Of a stretch of 31,171 nucleotides of DNA, positions 20,735-29,639 are shown piece by piece. Both the position numbers and the translations under genes were made by a program. The notes below the pieces were generated by a model, which was not told where the DNA came from, ran no database searches, and saw only the letters and a program-made list of their open reading frames with translations. Each line of letters starts with the position of its first letter. Position 1 is the stretch's first letter. This DNA comes from Diphasiastrum complanatum (Eukaryota > Streptophyta > Lycopodiopsida > Lycopodiales > Lycopodiaceae), in NCBI GenBank assembly GCA_029204225.1, contig MU836275.1:1-31171 (forward strand), written 5' to 3'.

Positions 20735-21240
20735 ATCTCCCTCAATGATAAAATTACACTCTTCTATTTCTAATAGAGTACGAAACTTTTCAAATTTACA
20801 TCTACCTAAAATATCTGCCACTTGATCGTCAGGTTTATAGAAAACAAGATCAATGGCTCGATCAAGAATTTTCTCTCGAACAAAGTGAGAATGTATTTTG
20901 GTGTGCTTGGTTCGAGCATGTAGAAATGGATTTTTGGCAAGGTGAATGCAGCTTTGGTTGTTGCAAGATATAGTAGTCGCATCCTCATGTGGTTGACCTA
21001 AATCAACAAGCAATCTTCGTAACCATACCGCTTCCTATGTAGCATTGCTCAGTGCATGATATTTAGCTTCTATCGAAGATAAGACTACTGTAGATTGCTT
21101 TTTGCTACTCCATGAAACTACAACTGTACCATAACTGAATGTATGACCACTAATAGATCTTCTGTACCATAACTGAATGTATGACCACTAATAGATCTTC
21201 TGTCATCAATATTATATGCCCTATCGGCATCTGTGTAACC
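20729..21240 (-). pseudogene. Copia C3 RNase H and C-terminus
   Basis: On the minus strand: VGYTDADRAYNIDDRRSISG (catalytic Asp; the usual Trp after TDAD is Arg), then a 38-bp duplication that shifts the frame, then [20 protein letters not shown] with the catalytic Glu. EDATTISCNNQSCIHLAKNP, ARTKHTKIHSHFVREKIL and DDQVADILGRCKFEKFR follow; the last of these is the copia C-terminal signature. The frame ends at a stop near 20729, right before the polypurine tract, so the 3' end is complete. A stop replaces a residue near 21040. Confidence 0.85.
21125..21200. repeat. Perfect 38-bp tandem duplication in C3 RNase H
   Basis: Two identical 38-bp units, 21125-21162 and 21163-21200, beginning TGTACCATAACTG and ending AGATCTTC. 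The length is not a multiple of 3, so the duplication shifts the RNase H frame. Full identity suggests it is younger than the other damage. Confidence 0.95.
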
Positions 21241-22440
21241 TACCAACCTTGGCGCTTCAGGCTGATCATACTTCAAACCAAAATTCAATCTCCCTTGAAT
21301 GTATATGAGAATACGTTTAGCAAATTTCTAGTGTGCTTGACTAGGATCTTGCATAAATTGACTAACAACACCAACAACATAAGAAATATTAGGTTGTGTG
21401 TGTGTCAAATAAATCAAACTACCCACCAGCTGTCTGTACAAATAAGCATCCACTTTCTCATACTCATATGCAGTAAGCTTTGTGTTGACATACATCAATG
21501 TGCTTAGAGGCTTGCAATCCTACATTGAACTTATAAAACAAATCTTGTGCATATTTGTTTTGTGTAAGAAAGACAACATCTTCCTTTTGCCATACTTCAA
21601 TTCCAAGACAATAGTGCATCAATCCTAGATCGCTCATGTCAAAAGCATTGGAAAGATCTGATTTGATTTCATCAATCAAGCTCTCATTACTTCTAGTAAT
21701 AATCAAATCATCGACATACAAAACAATGAACAATATATATGAATCTTGCCTTAGAATGTAAAGATTAGCTTTAGCATTATTCTTTACCATTCCCCTTCAC
21801 TTGAAGTGTTCATCAATGCAAGAATACCATGCCCGTGGTGCTTGCTTCAATCCATAAATGGCTTTGTTGAACTTACAAACAATATGCTCTCTTCCTTACT
21901 TAACAAATCCTTGAGGTTGTACTAAATGCACCTCTTCATCCAGTACTCTATTAAGAAAAGCAGATTTAATGTTCATTTGTTGGATCTTCCAACCATAGAA
22001 AGCAGAAATAGCAATGATAGAATGTATAGTTACCATCTTAGCCACAGGTGCGAAGGTTTCCTCAAAATCAATACCTTCCTACTGCTCAAATACTCTCGCA
22101 AGCAACCATGTTTATACTTGTTGAGTTGCCCATCCGCTCAATATTTGATCTTATAAATCCATTTGCAAGTGATAGCTTACCATCAGGTAGCTCAACCAAG
22201 TTCCACATCCTATTTTTCAATATGGCCTCCATTTCTATTTCCATAGTTGCACGCCACTCCTTGTGCTCCTTTGCTTCATCAAAAGTTTTTATTCTACCAG
22301 CTCCGTCTTTTGTGATGTTGTAGTTGTTTGAGTTTGAGATGACCCTGTAAACTTTTTGGATTTGGGAGGATTGTCATGTAATCCACTTGTCTCAAAACCA
22401 AGTGGCACTAAAAATTTTCATTTGTAGTGCATCTTGAGTG
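21241..22440 (-). pseudogene. Copia C3 reverse transcriptase
   Basis: The RT runs on the minus strand from the linker (PPKSKKFTGSSQTQTTTTS, ~22360) through KEWRATMEIEMEAILKNRMW and NLVELPDGK (fingers start). It continues with KMVTIHSIIAI and FNKAIYGLKQAPRAWYS near 21860, and VLYVDDLIITRSNE with the catalytic YVDD at 21707-21718. Then come DMSDLGLMHYCLGIEVWQKE and the end near 21440-21300. A few stops (e.g. before GREHIV) and frameshifts break it. This is the best-preserved RT in the window and clearly Ty1/copia. Confidence 0.9.
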
Positions 22441-22728
22441 GATTTGTCTAATAGCATGGCACATGTCGGTCCTTGTAAGATAATGCTATTTAAGTTTTTT
22501 ATAATTGCCTCAATGGAAAATCTAGACATGGATGGCTGTCGCATTGTGAACACCAAGGTAAAAATACAGTTGGATCACCTCGATGTGGGCAATTCGATCA
22601 ATGATATCTTCCACCACATCGAGACATCATACCATGCATTAAAAAACCATCTCCTCAGAGGTGATAAGCATACACAGGTAACAAATGTCCCTCTCACTCT
22701 CCACATAGTAGAGTGGTAAGCTATTATG
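22441..22728 (+). other. Unassigned open stretch between C3 and C4
   Basis: A plus-strand frame (22438-22719) reads MAHVGPCKIMLFKFFIIA and later DMDGCRIVNTKVKIQLDHLD and VGNSINDIFHHIETSYHALK. It is protein-like in composition, but I recognise no family. It lies directly left of the C4 LTR start and could be a piece of host gene or of another element. Confidence 0.25.
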
Positions 22729-24036
22729 TGTTGGAAATTAAGCCCACAATTGTCTCCTTGAATGACAAACTCAGACAGCCAATTTATTTGAAGAACGTCT
22801 ACAGTGGGCTTCGGACTGATCTCCAGCAAAGGGTAACCAATCCTATCATAATTTCAAAGTTCAGATGTTAAGTTTAATAACTTGAAGTCATTGAAGACTT
22901 GGCCATCTTCAAGGACAACCGCAAACTTGCATTTAGAACAAGTTTGCATAAATACATTACTTTCGAGATAGTCTGCAGAAATGAACTATGTTCGAGACAG
23001 CTTCGCGAAATTCTTGCAAGAGTTTCACGACAGTTTTGTAACAGTCCAAAAGTTCAACTATTTCTTAACACCTTTGACTTTGTTTGCGAAAAGTTTGTGA
23101 AGAGAGAGAAAATTCCCGAAGGTCATCTATTTTCATGTTAAACAGTCTTAAAAACACCTTCGCCTTTTTAAGGGCACTTTCGTCTTTTTTGCAAAATCTC
23201 GAAGAGAGAGAAAAATGTCGAAGGTCAGCCACTTCCCAAATTTGCGAAGTGAGAGAAGGCCACTTCCCTTATAAAGGAAAGTGAGAGAATTTGCAATGCC
23301 CTCGTCCATGTCAACATTCCCTATGAGTTGACAGTATACACTATGTACAATTGTCACGGAAGTCATATGCTTCCAAGTACAACAACTTACCTCATTTAGG
23401 TGACAATCATTTATTGTAGTTCATACATGGATGCAATCTATAAACATATCATCCCAGCACCGATTGCAGGGGTTGCTCCGTCCATGAGACATATTATTCG
23501 AGCCTCTCAATTACGCCGTCAATTTTTGGTTATAATTGCTATTTGTATTGCGCTTCAGTGTAATATAACAACAACACGTTTTTATCTGTTTACAACGTAG
23601 ATGAATGCTTGTTGTGATTGAATGCACTTTCATTGCTGTTTGATCACGCTGGTATACTCACTCTGATCAGAACACGGACGTATGACTCCTCAGTTTCTGA
23701 TCAGATGATGGCTGTCTTTGATGCCTAAGAGACTCGCGACATCACACTACCCTTCCACTTATTTCAGAACCATACTTCACATTGAATTTGATTTTTAGTA
23801 ATACCACACACAAACCATCTCTAATCTCTTCGGTGGACTGTACTCTTGTTTTGGAGTATGAATTAATTTTTAAGATCCTGCTGGGCAATCAGAACACATA
23901 ACGTTGTGATTATCTCTAGCATAAGCTATCTATTAGACTGTTTTTGCACCTAGCAGCCGATTAGAATGGAGAGTTGTTCCACAGTATTCATGCTCTCTTC
24001 TCCGTTCTCGTTCTTCCTATCTCCCTTGCCCCATCA
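22729..24036 (+). repeat. 5' LTR of copia C4
   Basis: It starts TGTTGGAAATTAAG, the classic copia LTR start, and ends ...CCCCATCA three bases before the PBS, giving 1308 bp. A TATAAA at 23270-23275 sits after a region with three related GAAG(A/T)GAGAGAA segments (23099, 23201, 23244). The right end is firm from the PBS; the left end rests on the start motif. Confidence 0.7.
23270..23275 (+). promoter_or_regulatory. TATA box in C4 LTR
   Basis: CCCTTATAAAGG lies about 540 bp inside the LTR. It is a good TATA match and the likely U3 promoter of the element. Confidence 0.5.
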
Positions 24037-24039
24037 GAT

Positions 24040-24051
24040 TGGTATCAGAGC
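24040..24051 (+). promoter_or_regulatory. Primer binding site of C4
   Basis: TGGTATCAGAGC is an exact match to the usual plant copia PBS, complementary to initiator-Met tRNA. It lies 3 bp after the LTR end and ~50 bp before the gag start. Confidence 0.95.
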
Positions 24052-24103
24052 TTATTCTAAATAAATTGAGAGATTAAGTTTGTCCTATTTGTATACTGTT
24101 ATC

Positions 24104-24950
24104 ATGTCTCATATAGGTAGCTCTTCGTCTTCATCACTCAGTGAATCTAGAGTCATTGACATGTCCAATGGTTCTAGCTTCTACATTTGGAAGTTCAAGC
24201 TTAGAATGATATTGATAGACAACGATCTTTGGGATGTAGTAGAAGGTGCAGACCTGAAACCAACAGATGGTGATCAAGCAAAGACTTGGAAGATCAAAGA
24301 TCAGAAGGCCTTAGCATGTATCACACTCAATCTGGCCGACTCCCAAATATCTCACGTTACCATGTGCAAAACCTCTAAGGAAGCACTGGACTTGCTATCA
24401 AGTCTCTATGAGACTCACGATGTAACCACAAGATTACATCTTAGAAGGAAGTTCTTTACTCTTAGCATGTCTGATTCTACTGCCATCACTTCTCACATCA
24501 ATAGCTTCAAGTCCTTGTTAGATCAGTTATCAGTTGTAGGATGTTCTATTTAAGATGATGATGCCGTCATGACCTTACTTTCTTCTCTTCCAAAGTCCTA
24601 TGAGCACTTTGTGGTGATGATCTCCACACAACCGGACCTCACACTTCAAAAGGTGATTGGTCATCTTCTTCAAGAAGAAATGCGGAGAAAGACTAGCAGC
24701 CTGTCCATCAAAGACAAATCCATGGCTCTATACACCAAGAAGAAGGACTATTCCAAGGGCAAGAATCAAGTGAAGCAGCAACAACAGAAAAATCACACTC
24801 AAGGTGAGCATGGTGGATTACGCAAGAAGCTTTTCTGCAAATATTGCAAGAGAGCCAATCATGACACCAAGGAGTGTCATATCCAAATCTACAACGAGAC
24901 AAAGAAGCAACAATAGCAGCAACAGTCAGACTCCTCCAACGTGGTGGAAT
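24104..24950 (+). pseudogene. Copia C4 gag with zinc knuckle
   Basis: The first ATG is at 24104 (MSHIGSSSSSS); an upstream in-frame TTG at 24080 is not a likely start. A copia gag (DUF4219/UBN2 type) follows: NGSSFYIWKFKLRMILIDND and LWDVVEG, then AKTWKIKDQKALACITLNLA and LLSSLYETHDVTTRLHLRRK. An in-frame TAA at 24551 interrupts it, after which MTLLSSLPKSYEHFVVMIST and LTLQKVIGHLLQEEMRRK continue. The zinc knuckle CKYCKRANHDTKECHI (CX2CX4HX4C, intact) lies at ~24836. A second stop (TAG, 24914) falls in a Gln run. Apart from these stops the gag is well preserved. It would form the virus-like particle in the cytoplasm. Confidence 0.9.
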
Positions 24951-25011
24951 TCAAGGAGCAAGACACACACTTGTTAATGGCTTACAACATCACCAATGAA
25001 GATGTGTTAGC

Positions 25012-25434
25012 TGGTACTTGGACAACGGCGCTATCCAACACATGACCTCTTGCAAGGAATGGTTTACCGAGCAGCTTACAGTAGAGATCCATTCATCTAC
25101 CTCGGAGATTCAAGCACCATACATGTGGAAGGCAAAGGAACAGTGAAGATCACCTTCAACAATGATCAATCTATTTGTGTTCCTAACGTCCTTCATGTTC
25201 CTCAGTTATCAAAGAACTTGTTATTAGTCTCTAAGATAACTGATGAGGGCTACACTGTTACTTTCTCATCTGAGTAGTGTACAATACTCGAGGAAGAAAC
25301 TACTCTGACTACATGCACTAGAGTCGGAAATCTTTACGTACTCTCTAATTCAGTTGCATTAGCTAGTATCTCTAATAAAAATGTAAACGACAGTGCTGTT
25401 TTGTGGCATAGTCAATTTGGGGAATACAAGACAT
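25012..25434 (+). pseudogene. Copia C4 protease and GAG-pre-integrase
   Basis: WYLDNGAIQHMTSCKEWFTE at 25012 is the copia retropepsin site: the catalytic Asp remains, but the usual Ser after it is Asn (DNGA). After a frameshift near 25050 come YLGDSSTIHVEGKGTVKITF and VPNVLHVPQLSKNLLLVSKI, the rest of the protease. A stop lies at 25275. TLTTCTRVGNLYVLSN and VLWHSQFG are the GAG-pre-integrase domain up to ~25421. The sequence expected next (GH.N...L) is replaced by a 16-bp tandem repeat. Confidence 0.85.
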
Positions 25435-25482
25435 GTGTCGATTTGGACACTTGTCGATTTGGACACGTGTCGATCTGGACAC
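25435..25482. repeat. 16-bp tandem repeat, three copies
   Basis: Units at 25435, 25451 and 25467 share TGTCGATTTGGACAC (one T to C change in the third, and the first base varies). The array lies where the integrase zinc-binding module should begin. Confidence 0.95.
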
Positions 25483-25810
25483 TTTCTTATATGTGTTGTA
25501 ATAATTTAGTTGATGGACTGAATTTCTCTTCTTCATTAGATAGAAAAACTTTCTTTTGTGAATCATGTATCTATGAGAAGCACTCTAGAAGCAAGTTTCC
25601 AAAATTACATCAATGCCAACTCCGTCATTAGGAGATGCAATCTATTTTATCACTTTCATAGATGATTATTCTAAATGGTCTACAATCATGTTCATTAAGC
25701 ACAAATCTGAAGCCTTTGAATGCTTCAAGAGATTCAAGGCCATGGCTGAGACACAAACGTCTAAAAGTGAAGGCACTCCGAACTAATGGTGGCGGATTTG
25801 AGCTCACATT
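25483..25810 (+). pseudogene. Copia C4 integrase (N-terminal half)
   Basis: NNLVDGLNFSSSLDRKTFFC and ESCIYEKHSRSKFPKL retain the CxxC half of the HHCC finger; the His pair is lost to the repeat upstream. After a shift, GDAIYFITFIDDYSKWSTIM and FIKHKSEAFECFKRFKA are the start of the catalytic core, with the first catalytic Asp in FIDDYSK. LRTNGGGFEL corresponds to LRTDRGGEY, with the second catalytic Asp changed to Asn. The region holding the catalytic Glu is missing. The domain is cut at ~25810. Confidence 0.85.
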
Positions 25811-26420
25811 TAACTAGTGACAACTAAATTGAGAGTTGAATGTTTAGTTATGTCTAACAGAAAGTTTGATGCTACCATTGTGGAAAATAAAGCCACAGTG
25901 GACTAAATTCAAAATTTGTATTTGCAAAGGCAACAAAAACTTATTCGCAACATGAGAACAATATTGAGGTGTGAGGTGACAAAGGAGAAAGTTTTGATAA
26001 TATAAAAGTTGTCATGAAAACAAAATAGCAGCAAACTATAGCTAGGAGTTAATTTATGAGAAACTTCCTATTAATAAAATATGGGAAATACCATCGAAGT
26101 ACAAAGAAATGCATGTAGAAAATATAAAGGCCATAAGGTAGATTGAGATACTGTACATCAACTATAACAAAGAAAATTTTAAATATCTCACAAAGTAGCT
26201 ATTGAAATCCTACTGCTTGATGTAAGTCACTAGCTAAGATAGTTGCAAGTTGCACAACTACTATAAATACTTGTAAATAATTGTTAAAAGGTTATTTTAT
26301 AGAAATCCAACAGTCGAAGGTCATATCGGATCGAATCAAACTTACTGACCGAGAGAACTTAAGCTCTATGTGAATTTTACTTTGATGAATAGTGTATTGA
26401 ATGCTAAAGAGCACACATCT
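25811..26420. other. Unassigned stretch inside C4
   Basis: This is where the end of integrase and the linker should be. It is AT-rich with many stops. At 25870-25911 the plus strand reads CYHCGK, a stop, SHSGLNS, which resembles a zinc knuckle with its last Cys lost; it is perhaps a gag piece of another element, perhaps chance. Nothing else is recognisable. Confidence 0.4.
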
Positions 26421-26429
26421 TGAGAAGAA

Positions 26430-27480
26430 GTGACTATCACTGATGTATGGAGACAGCTATGGAAAAAGAGTACAATTTAATCTTTAAAAGTGATGCATGG
26501 GAATCGATGGCACCATCCAAGGACCAAAAGCCCATTGGCTCTAAATGAGTTTACAAAGTGAAGCTAGATGGAACTTTGGACAAACACAAAGCACATTTGG
26601 TGACAAAGGTCTATATGCACAACAAGAAGCTATCGATTTCGATAAGACCTTTCCAGCAATATCCAAAATGAATACTATACATTGTGTTTTGGCAATTTCA
26701 TCTCAACTCAGTTGGAATATCTCAAAAATAAATGTAAAAGATGTTTCTTGAATGGTCTATAATGGGAAGAAGAGATCTACGTATCTCAACAAGGATTTGT
26801 GGTGAGTGAAAAAGAAACTCATGTGTGGAAGCCTAAATATGCACTATATGATTTGCAACAATCGCCAATGGCACTAATGCAATGATAACTTTCTTCTAAA
26901 TTATCAAAGTTTTCTACACAATGACTGTGATTCTAAGTTATACATCATCCATAACGAGGGTCATATCATTTATGGATGACTTGATAGTTATGAGATGCTA
27001 CAAAAATTTGCTAGATAAGATCAAACATAGCTTATCTATGGAGTTTAAGATGAAAGACTTGAAATAACTCCATTTTTGCCTTGGTAGTAAGATTTGACAA
27101 CATGAACATATGTTCATCTTATCTCAAACCAAGTATGCTCATAATTTGTTGCAGATGTTTCATATGATAGATTCTAAGGTAGTTGCTAAACCTATGGAGG
27201 CGCCTAATCTCAAACCAAGCGTTTGTTTGGATGAAGATGAAGTGAATTCTACGTTGTCTCAATAGTTGTTTGGTCCAATGACTTACTTGACTATGACAAG
27301 GCCCGATACCACATACGCAATTAGGGTAATAAGTCAATTCATAGAAAACCCAAGTGAGACTTTGTGGAGATGTGTTTATTAGCTTCTTAGATATCTCAAG
27401 GGGACTTACAATATTCGCTTGAAATATACAACTTCTATTGGGAAAGATTTTGATGATGCAGTTGAGAGTCTCAACATTTC
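26430..27480 (+). pseudogene. Copia reverse transcriptase (C4)
   Basis: Plus strand, several frames: MEKEYNLIFKSDAWESMAPS and PIGSKWVYKVKLDGTLDKHK (fingers start). Then, shifted, come AIDFDKTFPAISKMNTI and ISFMDDLIVM with the active site FMDD at ~26971 (usual YVDD). LDKIKHSLSMEFKMKDLK and HFCLGSKI follow, then FILSQTKYAHNLLQMF. The end block is MTYLTMTRPDTTYAIRVISQ with LLRYLKGTYNIRLKYTTS, the joint to RNase H. It is heavily damaged, much more than the gag upstream. Confidence 0.85.
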
Positions 27481-27997
27481 TCCCAAGAAGTAAAAACAAT
27501 AAATTTTAAGGATCAATCTTTTTAAATTCAGACAACCGCTAGATAGTTAGATCATTCACCTAACTTAGTAAAATATCTTACATAGGTGTTGTAAACAACC
27601 ATGAAGAGTGCAAATAAGTTAGGTGTCTATGATAGCCCTACATTCTTCATTAGATATTCTACATTAATCTATGGAATAAGGGTATCAGATAAAGAGAGAA
27701 AGAACAAGAGACCATTCGACTGTGATTAACACATAAATAGATTGTAGAGAACCTGTAAATGGAAGTTGTTATCACAAAAGGGAAGCATGTGACCGATAAG
27801 GTTCACAGTAGTTGTGTGCTAAGCACTATGATCCTACTATGATTCTTCAATTGATCAAAGATGCAACTGACAAATAAATCAATCTCTCTATTGTCTTAGA
27901 TTGCTCTCACTCTCTCTCAAAAGATTTTGATTCTAATGATTCAAATAATATGTTATGATTGATTGATTGCTCTTTTTTTTTATCCTACTTTGTGTCT
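27481..27997. other. Unassigned stretch after C4 RT
   Basis: RNase H should follow here, but I can identify none of its motifs. The right part (27890-27990), with CTCTCTCTC and T-runs, may be the inner end of the C5 LTR. Confidence 0.4.
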
Positions 27998-28024
27998 ACA
28001 CACACACACACACACACACACACA
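27998..28024. repeat. (CA)n microsatellite
   Basis: A pure run of about 13 CA units. Confidence 0.95.
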
Positions 28025-28099
28025 AAGTAATAGAATTTATCATCTAATCAGTTATTGTAAATGATGTGTTTTACACTAAGTGAGTGTTTACAAGAAGAG

Positions 28100-28566
28100 A
28101 CTATTTGATCAGTACATTCTGCAATATGAACTATAGTCAATAGGCGGACAGTGATACTTATGTGCATATAGTAGCATAATCAAACAATGATGTAGTCTAC
28201 ATCAGATTCAACAGAGTAAATATTTCATTTTGAGTAGTACCATGAATATGGTTGATTCAATAGTTCGAGTCGATAGTCGAGTCGAGGTCAATAGTCGATA
28301 GTCAATAGTGTGTCGATAGTCTATAGACAACATTCAACTCAATTTGATAAGAGTTGTCTGACTCAAGCTCGAATATTGAGTGTCGGAGTCGAATCATGTC
28401 GACCTTTGCTCTATCTCAAATTTTCGTGTATTTTTTCAGACTGTTCAAATATGCATGTAGATGGTCACGAATAACAGTTCATGTATGCAAGTATGAGAAG
28501 TGAGTATGTATAGTGGATAGGGGTTCTCAAAAGATAGAATTAGGTGAGTAGGAGTAAACTCCAACA
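28100..28566 (-). repeat. 3' LTR of copia C5 (inner end unknown)
   Basis: On the minus strand it begins TGTTGGAGTTTACTCC at 28566, directly after the polypurine tract. A TATA-like CTATATG lies near 28166. The end is not defined; T-rich and CTCTCTC sequence at ~27900 suggests it may run on to about 27850, through the CA repeat. Confidence 0.55.
28256..28330. repeat. GATAGTCAATAG-type short repeats in C5 U3
   Basis: About eight imperfect copies of a TCGATAGT/TCAATAGT motif with irregular spacing. They lie ~90-160 bp upstream of the TATA-like sequence of the C5 LTR, seen from the minus strand. Confidence 0.7.
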
Positions 28567-28577
28567 CTCCCCCTCAA
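28567..28577 (-). promoter_or_regulatory. Polypurine tract of C5
   Basis: The minus strand reads TTGAGGGGGAG followed by the LTR start TGTTGG. This is the textbook copia arrangement. Confidence 0.85.
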
Positions 28578-28599
28578 GCTACTACTAGGAACCTAAATA

Positions 28600-28733
28600 A
28601 AAATTTACTAACTAAGGTAGTATGTCTTTCTTAGACAAGAATTTTGTCAATATATCAGCCAATATGCTATCAGTGTGACGTTAAATTCTATTGAGAGATT
28701 GAATGTTGTCTTGATCAAATCTAGTAATTTCAT
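28600..28733 (-). pseudogene. Copia C5 C-terminal end of pol
   Basis: On the minus strand, DSILADILTKFLSKKDIL is the C-terminal copia signature (usual form QLADI(F/L)TKPL), preceded by a weak HEITRFDQDNIQSLNRI. It ends shortly before the polypurine tract. The rest of RNase H is absent because the sequence meets the C6 LTR at ~28734. Confidence 0.7.
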
Positions 28734-29146
28734 GTATAGAAAATGGATCTTTGTAATCATTAGCATGTATTAGGTCATTTTTAGATCAAATTGGTCAAAA
28801 ATAGCCTATTTTTAATTCTTGTGATTAGATCATTGATATACAAGTTCCATTTGTTAAGGAATAGGTCATTCTTCTAGAAACTAGATCAAGAAGTCTAGTT
28901 TTACATATAGCTTTTGATTATTTCAATAGTATGGATCTTTGTGAACTCTCAAAGTTTGAATAGGATCTCTTGTGGCAAAAGGAAATAGAAGCCTAAGGAT
29001 CCAAAATCTTAACTATTCAATCACACAAAGCATTCTCAAAAGAAAGAGAGAGATGGCTAGAAACCCTCTTGTAGAAACTCGTGGACAGCCAAGGAGAATA
29101 GTCAGTATTGCTTACAAACGTATCTCATACAAATGGGATGCACACA

Positions 29147-29155
29147 TATATATAA
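29147..29155 (-). promoter_or_regulatory. TATA box in C6 LTR
   Basis: The minus strand reads GGATTATATATATGTG, about 325 bp inside the LTR. The 23-bp repeats lie 20-100 bp upstream of it. Confidence 0.5.
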
Positions 29156-29176
29156 TCCAAAATGACTATATAACTT

Positions 29177-29245
29177 CATGACTATTGGCTATCCAACTAC
29201 TTGACTATTGGCTTTCCAACTACTTGACTATTGACTATCCAACTT
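29177..29245. repeat. 23-bp tandem repeat, three copies, in C6 U3
   Basis: Units at 29177-29199, 29200-29222 and 29223-29245 share CTTGACTATTGGCTATCCAA with a few changes. Read on the minus strand they lie just upstream of the TATA box, where LTR enhancer repeats are often found. Confidence 0.9.
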
Positions 29246-29478
29246 TCTATAAGTTACATAGAAAGAATAAGGTACCTCCAATATGTCAAGTTGGGATACT
29301 TAATGTCACAATTAGGCCTAGTGGACCCATGAGTCCCTACCAAGTTAATTTCATACTAACTTAGCTAACTCTAAGTTTAATAGGCCTAATATAATAAATG
29401 ACCATGGTTACACAACTCTCGACCTTTTGGGTCAAAGTAACCTATGGTAATGTAAGCAATTCCATTTACATTCCAACA

Positions 29479-29488
29479 CCCTCCTTAC
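29479..29488 (-). promoter_or_regulatory. Polypurine tract of C6
   Basis: The minus strand reads GTAAGGAGGG immediately before the LTR start TGTTGGAATG. Confidence 0.75.
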
Positions 29489-29639
29489 ATGGAAATGCAA
29501 AACATAACATGGAGTAACTTCTCGAAAGAGAAAAATGCAACTTGTTGTCCGAACTTCATGTCGCCAAATAAACTTCGCACCGAAGTAGTCTATTTCTCAT
29601 CCCCAATCATGTCCAACATATAAAAGGAAAAGAATGCGT

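Larger units (their letters stand above)
20516..22440 (-). mobile_element. Degenerate Ty1/copia element C3 (RT to 3' LTR)
   Basis: The minus strand carries the linker to RT, the RT with YVDD, RNase H, the C-terminal tail, a polypurine tract (TTGAGGGAGA, 20735-20745) and a short LTR. The 5' part (gag, protease, integrase, 5' LTR) is missing at ~22440. Confidence 0.75.
22729..27480 (+). mobile_element. Degenerate Ty1/copia element C4
   Basis: The plus strand shows a 5' LTR (22729-24036), PBS, gag, protease, GAG-pre-integrase, integrase (cut at ~25810), an unexplained 600-bp stretch, then RT to ~27480. RNase H, polypurine tract and 3' LTR are not seen. The LTR-to-integrase part is one element. 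That the RT belongs to the same copy is likely from order and strand but not proven. Confidence 0.75.
28734..29478 (-). repeat. 3' LTR of copia C6
   Basis: On the minus strand it starts TGTTGGAATGTAAATGG at 29478 and may end TCTATACA at 28734, giving 745 bp. It contains a 23-bp triple repeat upstream of a TATATATAA box. CTCTCTTTC lies at ~29045. The outer end is a guess from the motif and from where C5 pol stops. A plus-strand open frame at 28972-29181 is not a recognisable gene. Confidence 0.6.

Noticed and set aside
24080-24103. Upstream in-frame TTG as the gag start
   Set aside because: Plants rarely start at TTG; ATG at 24104 leads directly into the conserved gag N-terminus.
27998-28024. 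(CA)n tract as a functional element
   Set aside because: An ordinary microsatellite; nothing in the sequence shows a role.
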